Source: JAXMBN01 sp046349875 (GTDB taxonomy: Bacteria; Planctomycetota; Planctomycetia; Pirellulales; Pirellulaceae). From it: DNA of 38,116 bases. Made by a program: the position numbers and the translations under genes. The stretch spans positions 1 through 38,116 of the forward strand of contig JAXMBN010000048.1 in assembly GCA_046349875.1 (NCBI GenBank), read 5' to 3'. The notes below the pieces were generated by a model. It was given only the letters and a program-made list of their open reading frames with translations. It was not told the DNA's origin and searched no databases. Within the stretch, counting starts at the first letter, position 1; every line of letters starts with the position of its first letter. Positions 16,158 to 24,454 of the stretch are shown one piece after another.

Positions 16158-17342
16158 CTAATTAGCCAACCAAGATGCGAGAACTTCGGCGGCCGATTGA
16201 GCATCTCTCTTTGGAGAAAGCTCTAGTTTCATGGCGTTGGCGATGCGGGCAACGTAGTCGATCGTTCCCTGAACAGCCTCATCGGAGGCGGAAGCATCCA
16301 ACTTAGCGACGTAGATCACCATGAATTCTTCAGCCGAGTTCTTCTCGATCGCCCAATCGCCGATCTTGGTGGCGGCACTTTGCCGAAGCAATCGCATCAT
16401 CAAATCTGAACTTGGAGCCTCTTTGCTGATGGAAACGAGCGACCAGATTTTGCGAACGTCGGCTCGGAGAAAATACTCCGTATCCTTGGCAATAAAGACC
16501 GACTGTGTCGTACCGTTCGAGATGGGTTGATCCACCTGATAGTGCCCGCTTTCGGTCAATTTGTGCTCAATACCAGCGTCTTCCAAAAGTTTCTTGCTTG
16601 GCAAAGGGGCTTGTCGCCAGGCACTCGCCAGCAAAGACTTGATTTCGTGGATATCGACACAGTAGCTGACGGAAGTGTTTTGCGAGGAAAACGATTGGGC
16701 GAGAGCGATCAATTGCCCTTGTTCATTGACCACCGGAGCTCCGCTGTCCCCCTGTTTGATCGGACTTTGAATCTCGACTGCGTGGAATTGGTGTTCGCCG
16801 TGATCGGACTTGAATTTCTTGTCGTAAACGGATCGAACCGTACCCGAGGTACAAACCCAAAGCACGTCGCTTCCTCCAGGATTTCCTATAACTTCAATGG
16901 AAGATCCTGGTTTGGCACTGGTCTCGGCCAGCTCAATGGCCTTTACTCCCTGAGGGATTTGCCCAATTTGAATCAGTGCTAGATCGCGTTTCCGGTCCAC
17001 GGAAACAACCTTGCCAGCTTGGCCCAGCCGCACAACGTTGTCGAGATAAGTCTGACGTTTGTTCTCAACTTCTCCACGACTTTGATCGGGAAAAAACACG
17101 ACCGCCGTCCGGCTATCACCCACGACGTGAGCGTTCGTCAGGACGATGCGTTTTTCTGCATCCACCAAGACGCCAGAGCCCGTGGACGTTTCGTTGTCGG
17201 CATCGCGAGTGATAATCCAAACGGTCGACCCAACGGCTTTCGAGTAAGTGTCCGAACCGGCCATCACGGAGAGTGGGATAATCGACCATCCGCAGGCCAA
17301 CAGCAGGATCCGGAGAATTCGGATGGGAGTCAAGGAAATCAT
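16158..17342 (-). CDS. Secreted trypsin-like serine protease with a C-terminal YbjN-like domain
   Basis: This 394-residue protein has a signal peptide of about 28 residues. A chymotrypsin-fold protease domain follows with a complete triad: His72 in TNAHVV, Asp120 in RDLALI and Ser200 in KQGDSGAPV. GSGVLVD and EVIGNPGG are also typical of HtrA-like S1 proteases. There is no PDZ domain. Instead, residues about 250-394 form a domain like YbjN/type III chaperone-like folds (HYQVDQPISNGTTQSVFI ... VIYVAKLD). The neighbour at 17504-18439 appears to carry a related fold, so the two may interact. It has its own copy of the TGTAACA promoter 68 bases upstream and probably acts in the periplasm or outside the cell. 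Confidence 0.88.
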   Translation of the reverse strand: MISLTPIRILRILLLACGWSIIPLSVMAGSDTYSKAVGSTVWIITRDADNETSTGSGVLVDAEKRIVLTNAHVVGDSRTAVVFFPDQSRGEVENKRQTYLDNVVRLGQAGKVVSVDRKRDLALIQIGQIPQGVKAIELAETSAKPGSSIEVIGNPGGSDVLWVCTSGTVRSVYDKKFKSDHGEHQFHAVEIQSPIKQGDSGAPVVNEQGQLIALAQSFSSQNTSVSYCVDIHEIKSLLASAWRQAPLPSKKLLEDAGIEHKLTESGHYQVDQPISNGTTQSVFIAKDTEYFLRADVRKIWSLVSISKEAPSSDLMMRLLRQSAATKIGDWAIEKNSAEEFMVIYVAKLDASASDEAVQGTIDYVARIANAMKLELSPKRDAQSAAEVLASWLAN

Positions 17343-17409
17343 GATTGCCTCGTAAATGTAAGGGTTTGTGGGTAGTCGGGAGTTGAGAAGTGATTGTTGA
17401 TGTCATTGC

Positions 17410-17436
17410 AAGCGGAAGAACTGCGCGGTTGTTACA
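17410..17436 (-). promoter_or_regulatory. Shared ECF-like promoter, copy 2
   Basis: On the minus strand this reads TGTAACA-N13-TCCGCTT, identical in both blocks and in spacing to copies 1 and 3. It lies 68 bases before the protease start codon at 17342. Confidence 0.7.
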
Positions 17437-17503
17437 ACTTTTTTTCAACATCGCGGGCTGGGGTAGGGCTGGGGGCGGTTTCTTGAGCCTAATCACGTCA
17501 AGA

Positions 17504-18439
17504 CTAGGTCGATTTTTGGAAATCGACTTTCAGCTTGGCGTTCCCCTTTTCGTCGTGGACGTGAAGCTGAAACTGGTTGGCGGCCGACTGAGATACCGTG
17601 CACTGAAGGGTGACCCCGTCATCTCCAACCAGGGTCAAGCGATTGCCATCTCGAGTGAATTTTCCATTGGAAATCTTCGCCTTTCCTGACTGGACAGTGA
17701 CCAGTTTGAAAGTGGTATCTTGCTTGATTTGAATGGCGATAGAATCCTTGTCGTTCAGGGCCGCCCCCCAATTTCCTAGCAAGGAGAATCCGGAATTGGG
17801 TGTCTGCGACGCAACGGCCCCAGGGTTGGATCCGTTCGAGCTCCCTTTGCCTTTGAGTTCCTCAGCCGACTTGGCTTTCCATTGCGACCAAAGGCTTGAG
17901 TATTTTTCACCGAAGGCAGCAACTTGGTTGAGTTGATCTTGGATCTTCTTCGCCGAAAGAGCTCGGTTTTCCATCGAGGATCGGAGCACAAGCAATTTTC
18001 GCGAGGGCTCGAACGCAAAGAAATGACCCGAAACGGCGTCGTTCTTCTCGAGCAATTTCAGCAGTTCTTTGGGGGAAACGACGTTGGCATCGGACACGGT
18101 AACGAGCGCCATTTCGATGGAAATTCGATCTTTCTCGATCTGCACCTGAAGATCGGTGGGAAAGTTCCATCCTGCATGAGGAACCTGAATGGAAACGCGG
18201 CCCGAGTTTTCTTTGGGTGTGTAACCGGCATATTTCATGGCTTGTATGAGCGAAGAAACGCCGGTGATTCGCTCCAGAGCTTCACCGCCGCTTTGAGTCG
18301 CCCCGACAACGGCTGGAACGGCCTTCTTTTCAAAGACCGATTCCATCGCAACTGCTGAGAAAAGGTCATCTGCAGAGGCCACAGGTGATGCGCAACAAAG
18401 AGCTAGCAGTATTTGAGTCCATCGAATTCGGGTCTTCAT
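17504..18439 (-). CDS. Secreted YbjN-like plus lipocalin-like protein
   Basis: This 311-residue protein has a signal peptide (about residues 1-23, ending SPVASA). A region of about 130 residues follows (SLIQAMKYAGYTPKE, then DRISIEMALVTVSD and HFFAFEPSRKLLVLRSSM) with the alternating pattern of YbjN/CesT-like folds. After a short Ser/Gly/Asn linker comes a C-terminal lipocalin-like domain (LLGNWGAALNDKDSIAIQI ... GKFTRDGNRLTLVGDDG). It combines the C-terminal domain types of its two downstream neighbours. It has its own TGTAACA promoter and is probably periplasmic. Domain names are inferred from pattern, not from a search. Confidence 0.8.
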   Translation of the reverse strand: MKTRIRWTQILLALCCASPVASADDLFSAVAMESVFEKKAVPAVVGATQSGGEALERITGVSSLIQAMKYAGYTPKENSGRVSIQVPHAGWNFPTDLQVQIEKDRISIEMALVTVSDANVVSPKELLKLLEKNDAVSGHFFAFEPSRKLLVLRSSMENRALSAKKIQDQLNQVAAFGEKYSSLWSQWKAKSAEELKGKGSSNGSNPGAVASQTPNSGFSLLGNWGAALNDKDSIAIQIKQDTTFKLVTVQSGKAKISNGKFTRDGNRLTLVGDDGVTLQCTVSQSAANQFQLHVHDEKGNAKLKVDFQKST

Positions 18440-18504
18440 GATTTGCCTCTTACTTTCGTGATTTCGTTGTATCCATCGCTTTCATTGCGATGTCGTAAAA
18501 ACGA

Positions 18505-18531
18505 AAGCGGAGTTTTTCCCGAAGTGTTACA
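18505..18531 (-). promoter_or_regulatory. Shared ECF-like promoter, copy 3
   Basis: On the minus strand this reads TGTAACA-N13-TCCGCTT, identical in blocks and spacing to copies 1 and 2. It lies 66 bases before the start codon at 18439. It faces away from copy 4, which drives the plus-strand gene. Confidence 0.7.
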
Positions 18532-18626
18532 GCACTTTTGTGATCTCTATATAGATGTCATCGAAGTCGGCACAACGCGATCGATTGAGACTTCAAAAAG
18601 AAATTCTCCGAGAGCGTAACTTTTTC

Positions 18627-18653
18627 TGTAACAGTTTGATCGAAGCCTCGCTT
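18627..18653 (+). promoter_or_regulatory. Shared ECF-like promoter, copy 4 (near match)
   Basis: On the plus strand this reads TGTAACA-N13-CTCGCTT, the same first block and spacing with a small change in the second block (CGCTT is kept). It lies about 90 bases before the start codon of the Tyr/Cys-repeat gene. A perfect 8-bp hairpin, GCTTTCAA-TTTCG-TTGAAAGC (18650-18670), overlaps its end and would lie in the early transcript. Confidence 0.6.
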
Positions 18654-18744
18654 TCAATTTCGTTGAAAGCAAACAGGATTGACGAGCGGAGCAGACTCTC
18701 AAATCCTGAACCCAACCTTCTGCTCGCAGAAAAGGAAACGTTCC

Positions 18745-19359
18745 ATGTTCAAGAAATTCGCATTCGCTATCGTTCCAGCCCTGATGCTCTCGGCCAACAT
18801 GTTTGCATCCGACGATTTGTCAGCGATTGTGGCAAGTTTCGAATCCGCTAAAGGCGGAGCACAAGATACGAAGGCAGTGGTGGCCAAAGACGATGGCCTG
18901 GGCAAGGCGGACGTTGATTCATTGTTAGGCGAGAAAACCGTCGAAGAGAAAGATGCCATCGCAGCCTGCTTCCGTGGAAGTCGTGGACATGGCAGTTATG
19001 GTCATAGTCACTTCGGTGGCTACGGTTGCTACGGTAGCAGTTACTCTTCATGCTACTATCCCAACTACTGCTCGTACGATTCCTGGTGTCCAACCACGAG
19101 CTGCAACTACTACCCGACGTACTGCACCAACTACACTCCGTCTTATTGCACGACCTACACCCCATCGTATTACACCACGTACACCCCAACGTACCATACG
19201 ACCTACACACCAACGGTTCATGCCTGCTACACACCTTCGTATAGCACCTGCTACACGCCCAACTATTGCACAAGCAATACTTCGACCTGGCAAACCACCT
19301 GCAGCACCAGCTTTACACCATCATGGAACTCGCACTGCAGCAACTGGGGATGGCGCTGA
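18745..19359 (+). CDS. Secreted Tyr/Cys/Thr-rich repeat protein
   Basis: This 204-residue protein has a signal peptide (about residues 1-22, FKKFAFAIVPALMLSANMFA). A short charged segment follows, then a Gly/His/Ser stretch and a repetitive tail from about residue 105. The tail consists of 7-9-residue units around TTYTPSY and TTYTPTY, with Cys replacing positions at intervals (CYTPSY, YCTNYTP). There are about 20 cysteines and many tyrosines. Such composition suggests a surface or wall protein stiffened by disulfides or tyrosine cross-links, but I know no named family. AAAGGAAACG precedes the ATG at 18745; upstream in-frame codons have no signal peptide. It is divergent from the YbjN/lipocalin gene and has the same promoter type. 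Confidence 0.82.
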   Translation: MFKKFAFAIVPALMLSANMFASDDLSAIVASFESAKGGAQDTKAVVAKDDGLGKADVDSLLGEKTVEEKDAIAACFRGSRGHGSYGHSHFGGYGCYGSSYSSCYYPNYCSYDSWCPTTSCNYYPTYCTNYTPSYCTTYTPSYYTTYTPTYHTTYTPTVHACYTPSYSTCYTPNYCTSNTSTWQTTCSTSFTPSWNSHCSNWGWR

Positions 19360-19545
19360 TCGCTGAGCGGATCGCTCGAAGCGACTATGTATCAAAGCGA
19401 TCCGTTCGCTCGATATCAAAAACAGATCCGGTCATCGACGCAGGTCGATGACCTTTTTTTTCGAAGGTCTGATATCGGTGACGATTCCCTTCGCGAAGTT
19501 CTCATGAAGCTACCCCTGCAAACTTTACTGATAAGGATCAGTTCG

Positions 19546-20399
19546 ATGAAACTATCGATCTCAAACTTTTTCTTGATCGTTGCATTGATAACCTTTTCGA
19601 ATCCTTCGAACGGTTTTGCTCAAACGGTCACGTTCACATCGACCACGACATCCGTGGTTCCAGCAGCGCCTTGCGATCATGTCATTCAACAGTTGCTTCG
19701 GCATGGGGTGAATAATCAGTGCGATCGCTCGCTCGGCGCACGCCTTGTGACACCCTCCCTGTTGATGTGTGGACCCCATGCATTAGTCGAACCTAGCGAT
19801 CTCGAAATCGTCTACGCAAACGTATTGCCAGAATCGGAATTGTCACTGGGACCGCGACTTGCCCATTGCCATCGCGAATCGCAGCTCGATGGAAGCGCTT
19901 GTTCCATGTATCAGTTGTAGCCATCCTGGGTCAAATCCGTCATCCTCATTCTCCATCCAGTACCGTTCGGTCAGGCCGAATTGGCCCCAATGAATCGTTG
20001 GAGGTCATGGTGCCTTTACCATTCGAGGCTTCGATCGCCAATGGTCCTGCGATCGTCACTCGCTACGATCGGCTCATCGTCTCCGTCGATTGTTTCAATA
20101 GGATTTCGGAGAGCGACGAGGCTAACAATGTTCGTCTATTCGAAAATCATCAATTGCAACAAACGGCCTCGAACATCCCTTCATCGAATGCTATGCGAAT
20201 ACAAGTGCCAGCTCTCGCTCTGCTCGAGAATACGGCGATCCGATCTTCTTCGTTTGGAAGCGATTCGCATGTTACCGTCGATGCTCTCGACTTGGAGCAA
20301 CCAACACCTGACTCATTACGCTCTGCGATACAGTCGGTGAATCCTCCCGTTGTGGTTGGAAAGGCACCAACGGCTCCTCCGGTTGAGAATCCTTTTTAG
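19546..20399 (+). pseudogene. Exported CARDB-like protein, broken by two frameshifts
   Basis: The ATG at 19546 is preceded by AAGGA and encodes a signal peptide (MKLSISNFFLIVALITFSNP). A region ending DLEIVYANVLPESELSLGPR follows in the same frame. The expected CARDB core then continues in the second frame (IAIANRSSMEALV) and after another shift in the third frame (HVSVVAILGQI, IGPNESLEVMVPLPFEA, YDRLIVSVDCFN and ESDEANNVRLFE), to a stop at 20399. Removing one C near 19868 and one near 19897 would restore one frame of about 280 codons. CARDB modules are adhesion-type beta-sandwiches of surface proteins. This is either a recent pseudogene or two base-call errors. The last 60 residues are unassigned. 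Confidence 0.78.
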
Positions 20400-20506
20400 C
20401 GATTTACGCCGAATCAAATTCTGGCAAGTCATCAGCAAAAGAGGAGAGGATTGCTCTTGTCGGTGGCAACACAGAAATGCAGAGCAGAGGGGCAAAAAAG
20501 AGGAAC

Positions 20507-20583
20507 GGGCAAAAAGATGTTTCAACTTGAAAGACTTCGATCCTCGCGAAGATCTCGAATCTTTGAATTTCATCTTTTTGCCC
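20507..20583. repeat. Palindromic GGGCAAAAA repeat element, short copy C
   Basis: GGGCAAAAAGATG (20507-20519) and CATCTTTTTGCCC (20571-20583) form a perfect 13-bp inverted repeat around about 50 bases. A further GGGGCAAAAAAG lies just upstream (20489-20500). The arms are the same as in copies A and B at 14.2-14.7 kb, but the core is different. It lies between the CARDB-like gene and the 3' end of the ECF sigma gene. Confidence 0.7.
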
Positions 20584-20658
20584 TCACGATCATCAAGCAA
20601 ATCGATGGAGAGGCTGACGCCATTCGTCAAGAAGCTCGGATGCGAAGCACGAGGAAGG

Positions 20659-21384
20659 CTAATTCGCTAGTATGTTTATTAGGTGACTCAATTCCTCGTC
20701 GACATGATCCTTGGATTCGACCGTGCTTGCAATCGAGGCGCGAAGAAGTTCTCGGAATCGTAGCTTCATTCGACGGGCGGCTTGCTTGATGGCGTCTTCG
20801 GTCATGTTCAATTCCGAGACAAGCTGCGAGTAGGGAACTCTGCCATCATCAAGATTGAGATGCGGTTCGAGTAATTCGAACATCTTTCCAAGATTGCGAT
20901 CTTCATATTCTGTACGCAATATGGTTCGAACATTCTGCAGTAGCGTTTCCGCCCAGCGCCGTTCAAACAGATGATCAGGGGAAATCGAATCCGAGGCCAA
21001 CTGCCTGTAGGCACGCTCGCCAGATTCGAAATCGAGCGACAGTTGGGTGCGGCCTCCACCCCTTTTCTGCGCATTCTGGCTTCGATGGTCTGCAGCAACG
21101 AAATTGGATGCGGACTTGAGGAGATAGGATCGAAATCGGCCTCGCTCACGATCTGCCGATTTAACGAAATCGGACTCAAGCAAATGCATGAAGAAAGCTT
21201 GAGTTAGATCTTCAGCATCCGCCGATGAGTGTCCTTTCTGTCGGATGAAAGCGTAAACCGGGAACCAATACATTTGGCATAGGTTTTCCATCGCAACTCT
21301 GGCGACTCCGCTTAGGCCATGGCCCGCAGCATTGACTAAGCTCCATTGCGTGGTAGCAAAACGGTCCCGGTTCAAATCATCCAT
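20659..21384 (-). CDS. ECF-type sigma factor (planctomycete kinase-linked group)
   Basis: This 241-residue protein has sigma region 2 (YWFPVYAFIRQKGHSSADAEDLTQAFF), the linker RGRFRSYLLKSASNFVADHR-like stretch, and region 4 (VPYSQLVSELNMTEDAIKQAARRMKLRFREL). It directs RNA polymerase to specific promoters. ATG 21384 is chosen because AAGGTGG precedes it and the protein there starts MDDLNRDRFATTQWSLV, as is typical of this group; 22 codons upstream are not conserved in type. It is divergent from the Ser/Thr kinase gene at 21521. Such pairs are a planctomycete hallmark, and the kinase may control the sigma factor. No anti-sigma gene is seen. Confidence 0.9.
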   Translation of the reverse strand: MDDLNRDRFATTQWSLVNAAGHGLSGVARVAMENLCQMYWFPVYAFIRQKGHSSADAEDLTQAFFMHLLESDFVKSADRERGRFRSYLLKSASNFVAADHRSQNAQKRGGGRTQLSLDFESGERAYRQLASDSISPDHLFERRWAETLLQNVRTILRTEYEDRNLGKMFELLEPHLNLDDGRVPYSQLVSELNMTEDAIKQAARRMKLRFRELLRASIASTVESKDHVDEELSHLINILAN

Positions 21385-21520
21385 GCTTGGAATGCCACCT
21401 TTTGAGGCCGCAAAAGACCGAAGAATCGCAGGATAAAACAAAATTCTCAAAAATGTCTGTCACCTTCGAGTACCGATTTCTTAGTACATGATAGCAGCAA
21501 CCTTTTACTCGGGGCAGATC

Positions 21521-22897
21521 ATGTCAGAACAGTCCAAAACCTGCAATCAGTGCAACGCCAAGCTACCTTGGGATACATCGGCGTCATTGTGTTCACAATG
21601 TTTGCTTCGGATTGGCTTTGATACTCAGTCGGGAATGGCGATCGATCCTTCGTCTTCCAGTAACTACCGACCTGCGTTTCTGCCACCTACCATCGACGAG
21701 CTAGCTCCTCATTTTCCGCAACTTGAGATTCTGGAAGTTCTCGGCCATGGCGGAATGGGAGTCGTCTATAAAGCACGACAAATTGACCTGGATCGCATTG
21801 TTGCGCTAAAGATCCTACGACCCAATATTAGTCTCGAACAAGGATTCGCAGAGAGGTTTCAGCGGGAAGCCCGGGCATTGGCCAAGCTGAGTCACCCGAA
21901 CATCATTACGGTCTATGATTTTGGCCGCAAAGATGCGTTGTACTTTTTTATTATGGAGTATGTCGACGGCACCAATTTGAGGCAAATCGAACGATCTGGC
22001 CAATTGAGTCCAGCGGCAGCTTTGACGATCGTGCCTCAAATCTGCTCAGCACTTCAATATGCGCATGACCATGGTGTCGTTCATCGGGACATCAAGCCAG
22101 AAAACATCCTGCTGGCAAAATCTGGAGATGTTCGCATCGCCGACTTTGGCCTAGCTAAACTTGCAGGCACGGATGAGCAAATCCCCCTAACAGGAACTTG
22201 GCAAGTCATGGGGACGCCGCACTACATGGCTCCTGAGCAATTTGAAAAGCCCTCGAGTGTAGACCATCGAGCCGATATCTATTCACTGGGTGTTGTGATC
22301 TATGAACTACTAACTGGCGAACTGCCAATTGGTCGCTTTCGATTGCCTTCCGAGAAAGTCAAAGTGGACGTGCGACTGGATGAGGTCGTACTAAAATCTC
22401 TCGACAAGGAGCCCAACCGGCGATACCAACGCGTGACCGATGTCGCATCAGCAGTCGAAGCAGCCTCATCCTCAGACACAGCTGCTTCTTTAGGCAAGAA
22501 CCCCATGTCGCTCGCAAGAACCTGGTCCGAATTGAAAGCGAGTGTTACACCATTGCTCGCCTGGTGTGGTGAGCAAGGCGACAGAATCGGAACGATTTTG
22601 ATCGTTGTCGGCATTGTCAACGCCGCAATGGCAATCGCTCAGCGTACCGGAATGTTTATTAGGCACCAACATTTGTCGGAAATGGAAATACCCGTCATTG
22701 CTGTCAGCAGCCTGGCAGTTTGGTTTGGAATACATCTTCGTCTGAAAAACGTTTCCCATTTGCTTCGAGGCCTAGGGCTTTTGTGCCTTCTTCCGGTAGT
22801 CACGGATGCCATATGGCCAGATGTTTGTCGAATGCTCTTCATGGCCCTTGGCATACTCGCTTCACTGCCAATGAATCTCTCTGGAAGGCCTAAGTAG
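21521..22897 (+). CDS. Zinc-ribbon Ser/Thr protein kinase with C-terminal membrane segments
   Basis: This 458-residue protein starts with a zinc ribbon (C8, C11, C24, C27). A Hanks-type kinase domain follows: the glycine loop GHGGMGVVYKAR, Lys97 in VALKIL, the catalytic loop HRDIKPENILL, the DFGLAKL motif and GTPHYMAPEQ. The C-terminal 130 residues contain about three or four hydrophobic segments, so the kinase is membrane-bound with its domain in the cytoplasm. ATG 21521 is preferred over 21488 because it directly precedes the cysteine motif and follows GGGGCAG. It is divergent from the ECF sigma gene, a common pairing in this phylum. The signal sensed is unknown. Confidence 0.9.
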   Translation: MSEQSKTCNQCNAKLPWDTSASLCSQCLLRIGFDTQSGMAIDPSSSSNYRPAFLPPTIDELAPHFPQLEILEVLGHGGMGVVYKARQIDLDRIVALKILRPNISLEQGFAERFQREARALAKLSHPNIITVYDFGRKDALYFFIMEYVDGTNLRQIERSGQLSPAAALTIVPQICSALQYAHDHGVVHRDIKPENILLAKSGDVRIADFGLAKLAGTDEQIPLTGTWQVMGTPHYMAPEQFEKPSSVDHRADIYSLGVVIYELLTGELPIGRFRLPSEKVKVDVRLDEVVLKSLDKEPNRRYQRVTDVASAVEAASSSDTAASLGKNPMSLARTWSELKASVTPLLAWCGEQGDRIGTILIVVGIVNAAMAIAQRTGMFIRHQHLSEMEIPVIAVSSLAVWFGIHLRLKNVSHLLRGLGLLCLLPVVTDAIWPDVCRMLFMALGILASLPMNLSGRPK

Positions 22898-23051
22898 CCG
22901 CTTGATTGCCATGATCCTCTGATCGCATGTCAAAGTGTTTCGAAACGATCGAACACTAGCATGACGGCTCATGCTCGTCAGTATCTCTGGTACTCGGCAG
23001 ACTCGTCGCTCACTCTACGTTTTCGTCTCCTCGAAAGGATGGCTATCTCTT

Positions 23052-24380
23052 ATGAAAAATCTTCTCATGCATTTCGTGCCAACGACGCTGAAGGTCGCCG
23101 CCTTTGCCTTCATGGCAAGCCATGCCAACTTCTGCATTTCTCAAACTCAAAGCCCGAACGAACTACGAGTTCTCACTGCAAACTCTAGAACGGTTCAAGT
23201 CAAAGATGGAAATCAACTCGTTCTAAACGACTGGACTCTCGATCCAACCATCGAACTCGACACGTATTACTCAGCCCGGTCGGACGAGCAACGAACGATT
23301 ACTTTTACGTCGGATGTCGACTCGATCCAATTTGATGTCGAACCCGACCGAGAATATGACTTTGTAATCAGGCTCCAAGATGGAGGTGCCTGTAAGACTC
23401 GCATTTCGACCAAGCTTCGAAGCTTTACTCGACCTAGTTCCGTCGCCCCTTTAAAGCCGCTCACCATTCCCATTTCGATCGAGCGTGGCAAGCTCCATAT
23501 AAAGGGGAAGGTGAATCAATCAGAAGCACTCGACCTCATATTCGATACGGGTGCAGATACGTGCGTGATGTATCCCTCTTCAATATCCAAAGGCGTTAAG
23601 TTGACGTTTACCGGGACTGTCGCGAACGCTGGGACGGGAGGAACGATCGTTCGCAAGGTGAGCGACGGTAACCAGCTCACTATTGCTGATGCAACCTGGC
23701 ATCACGAATCATTCCTATACGTGGAAAAGCAGGCGGATCATGCAGATGGAATCGTAGGCTTTAGCGTGTTCTCGAATCGGATCGTTGAAATGGATTACGA
23801 CCGTATGGTGATGATCATTCACGAGTCTCTTCCGGCTCATGCAGTACATTTTTCGGAGACGGCTTTGACTTATTCAGGATCGCTTCCAGCGGTTGATGTT
23901 TTGATGACCAGCGGTGATTTTTCATGCAACGGCCCCTTCATCCTCGATACAGCTGGCACATCGTGCATGATGGTCAACCAAGCCTTTGGAAATCAGCATG
24001 ACCTCCATGGCAAGCTGAGAAAAGTTGGAAATGGGACCGCGCGAGGCGTGGGGAGCAAATCGATCCGTTTAAGCCAATTGATGTTGCCGGGCTTGACGAT
24101 TGCAGGGCAAACACTTCGAGATGTGCCCATCCATGTCGAAGTACCTGCCAATGGCAATCAGGCCGCACCGGGAGGAGTGATATGCATGGATGTGCTATCA
24201 CGATTCAACACCATTCTCGATTTCCCTAACAAGCGAGCTTACTTCCAACCTAACACACATTTTACCGAGCCTTTCAAGGTCAGAAGCCGAGCTTACGGTG
24301 TATTGATTTCTCTTATGCTGTCGAGCGGGCTGCTCATTGCAATCGCCGCTGTATTTTTCCGAACGAGGATTCGGAGATAA
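23052..24380 (+). CDS. Membrane-anchored protein with two retropepsin-like aspartic protease domains
   Basis: This 442-residue protein has an N-terminal export signal (MKNLLMHFVPTTLKVAAFAFMASHANF). About 100 residues of extracytoplasmic sequence follow, then two retropepsin-like halves: LIFDTGADTCVM (Asp-Thr-Gly active site) near residue 155 and FILDTAGTSCMMVN (Asp-Thr-Ala) near residue 310. One transmembrane helix lies near the C terminus (LISLMLSSGLLIAIAAVFF) before RTRIRR. A DTG plus a DTA half would resemble a pepsin-like pair made from two bacterial domains. ATG 23052 has AAAGGATGG upstream. It follows the kinase gene in the same direction by 154 bases. The substrate is unknown and the second site may be inactive. 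Confidence 0.85.
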   Translation: MKNLLMHFVPTTLKVAAFAFMASHANFCISQTQSPNELRVLTANSRTVQVKDGNQLVLNDWTLDPTIELDTYYSARSDEQRTITFTSDVDSIQFDVEPDREYDFVIRLQDGGACKTRISTKLRSFTRPSSVAPLKPLTIPISIERGKLHIKGKVNQSEALDLIFDTGADTCVMYPSSISKGVKLTFTGTVANAGTGGTIVRKVSDGNQLTIADATWHHESFLYVEKQADHADGIVGFSVFSNRIVEMDYDRMVMIIHESLPAHAVHFSETALTYSGSLPAVDVLMTSGDFSCNGPFILDTAGTSCMMVNQAFGNQHDLHGKLRKVGNGTARGVGSKSIRLSQLMLPGLTIAGQTLRDVPIHVEVPANGNQAAPGGVICMDVLSRFNTILDFPNKRAYFQPNTHFTEPFKVRSRAYGVLISLMLSSGLLIAIAAVFFRTRIRR

Positions 24381-24454
24381 GACTCCAAAGCACTTGATGA
24401 AGGAAAGCACCTCTTGTAAGTATGAGATGCCTGGATTTGTTTACCACGGTGCTT

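Noticed and set aside
19048..19293. Antisense and shifted ORFs over the Tyr/Cys-repeat gene
   Set aside because: They are open only because the sense repeat is regular. The sense frame has a signal peptide, ribosome-binding site and promoter.
18745..19359. The repeat tract as a CRISPR or other array
   Set aside because: The period is short, follows codons and encodes a continuous TTYTP-type protein repeat; there are no unique spacers.
22530..22560. Another TGTAACA followed by CTCGCTT on the minus strand inside the kinase gene
   Set aside because: The two blocks are adjacent rather than 13 bases apart, and the site lies inside a coding region.
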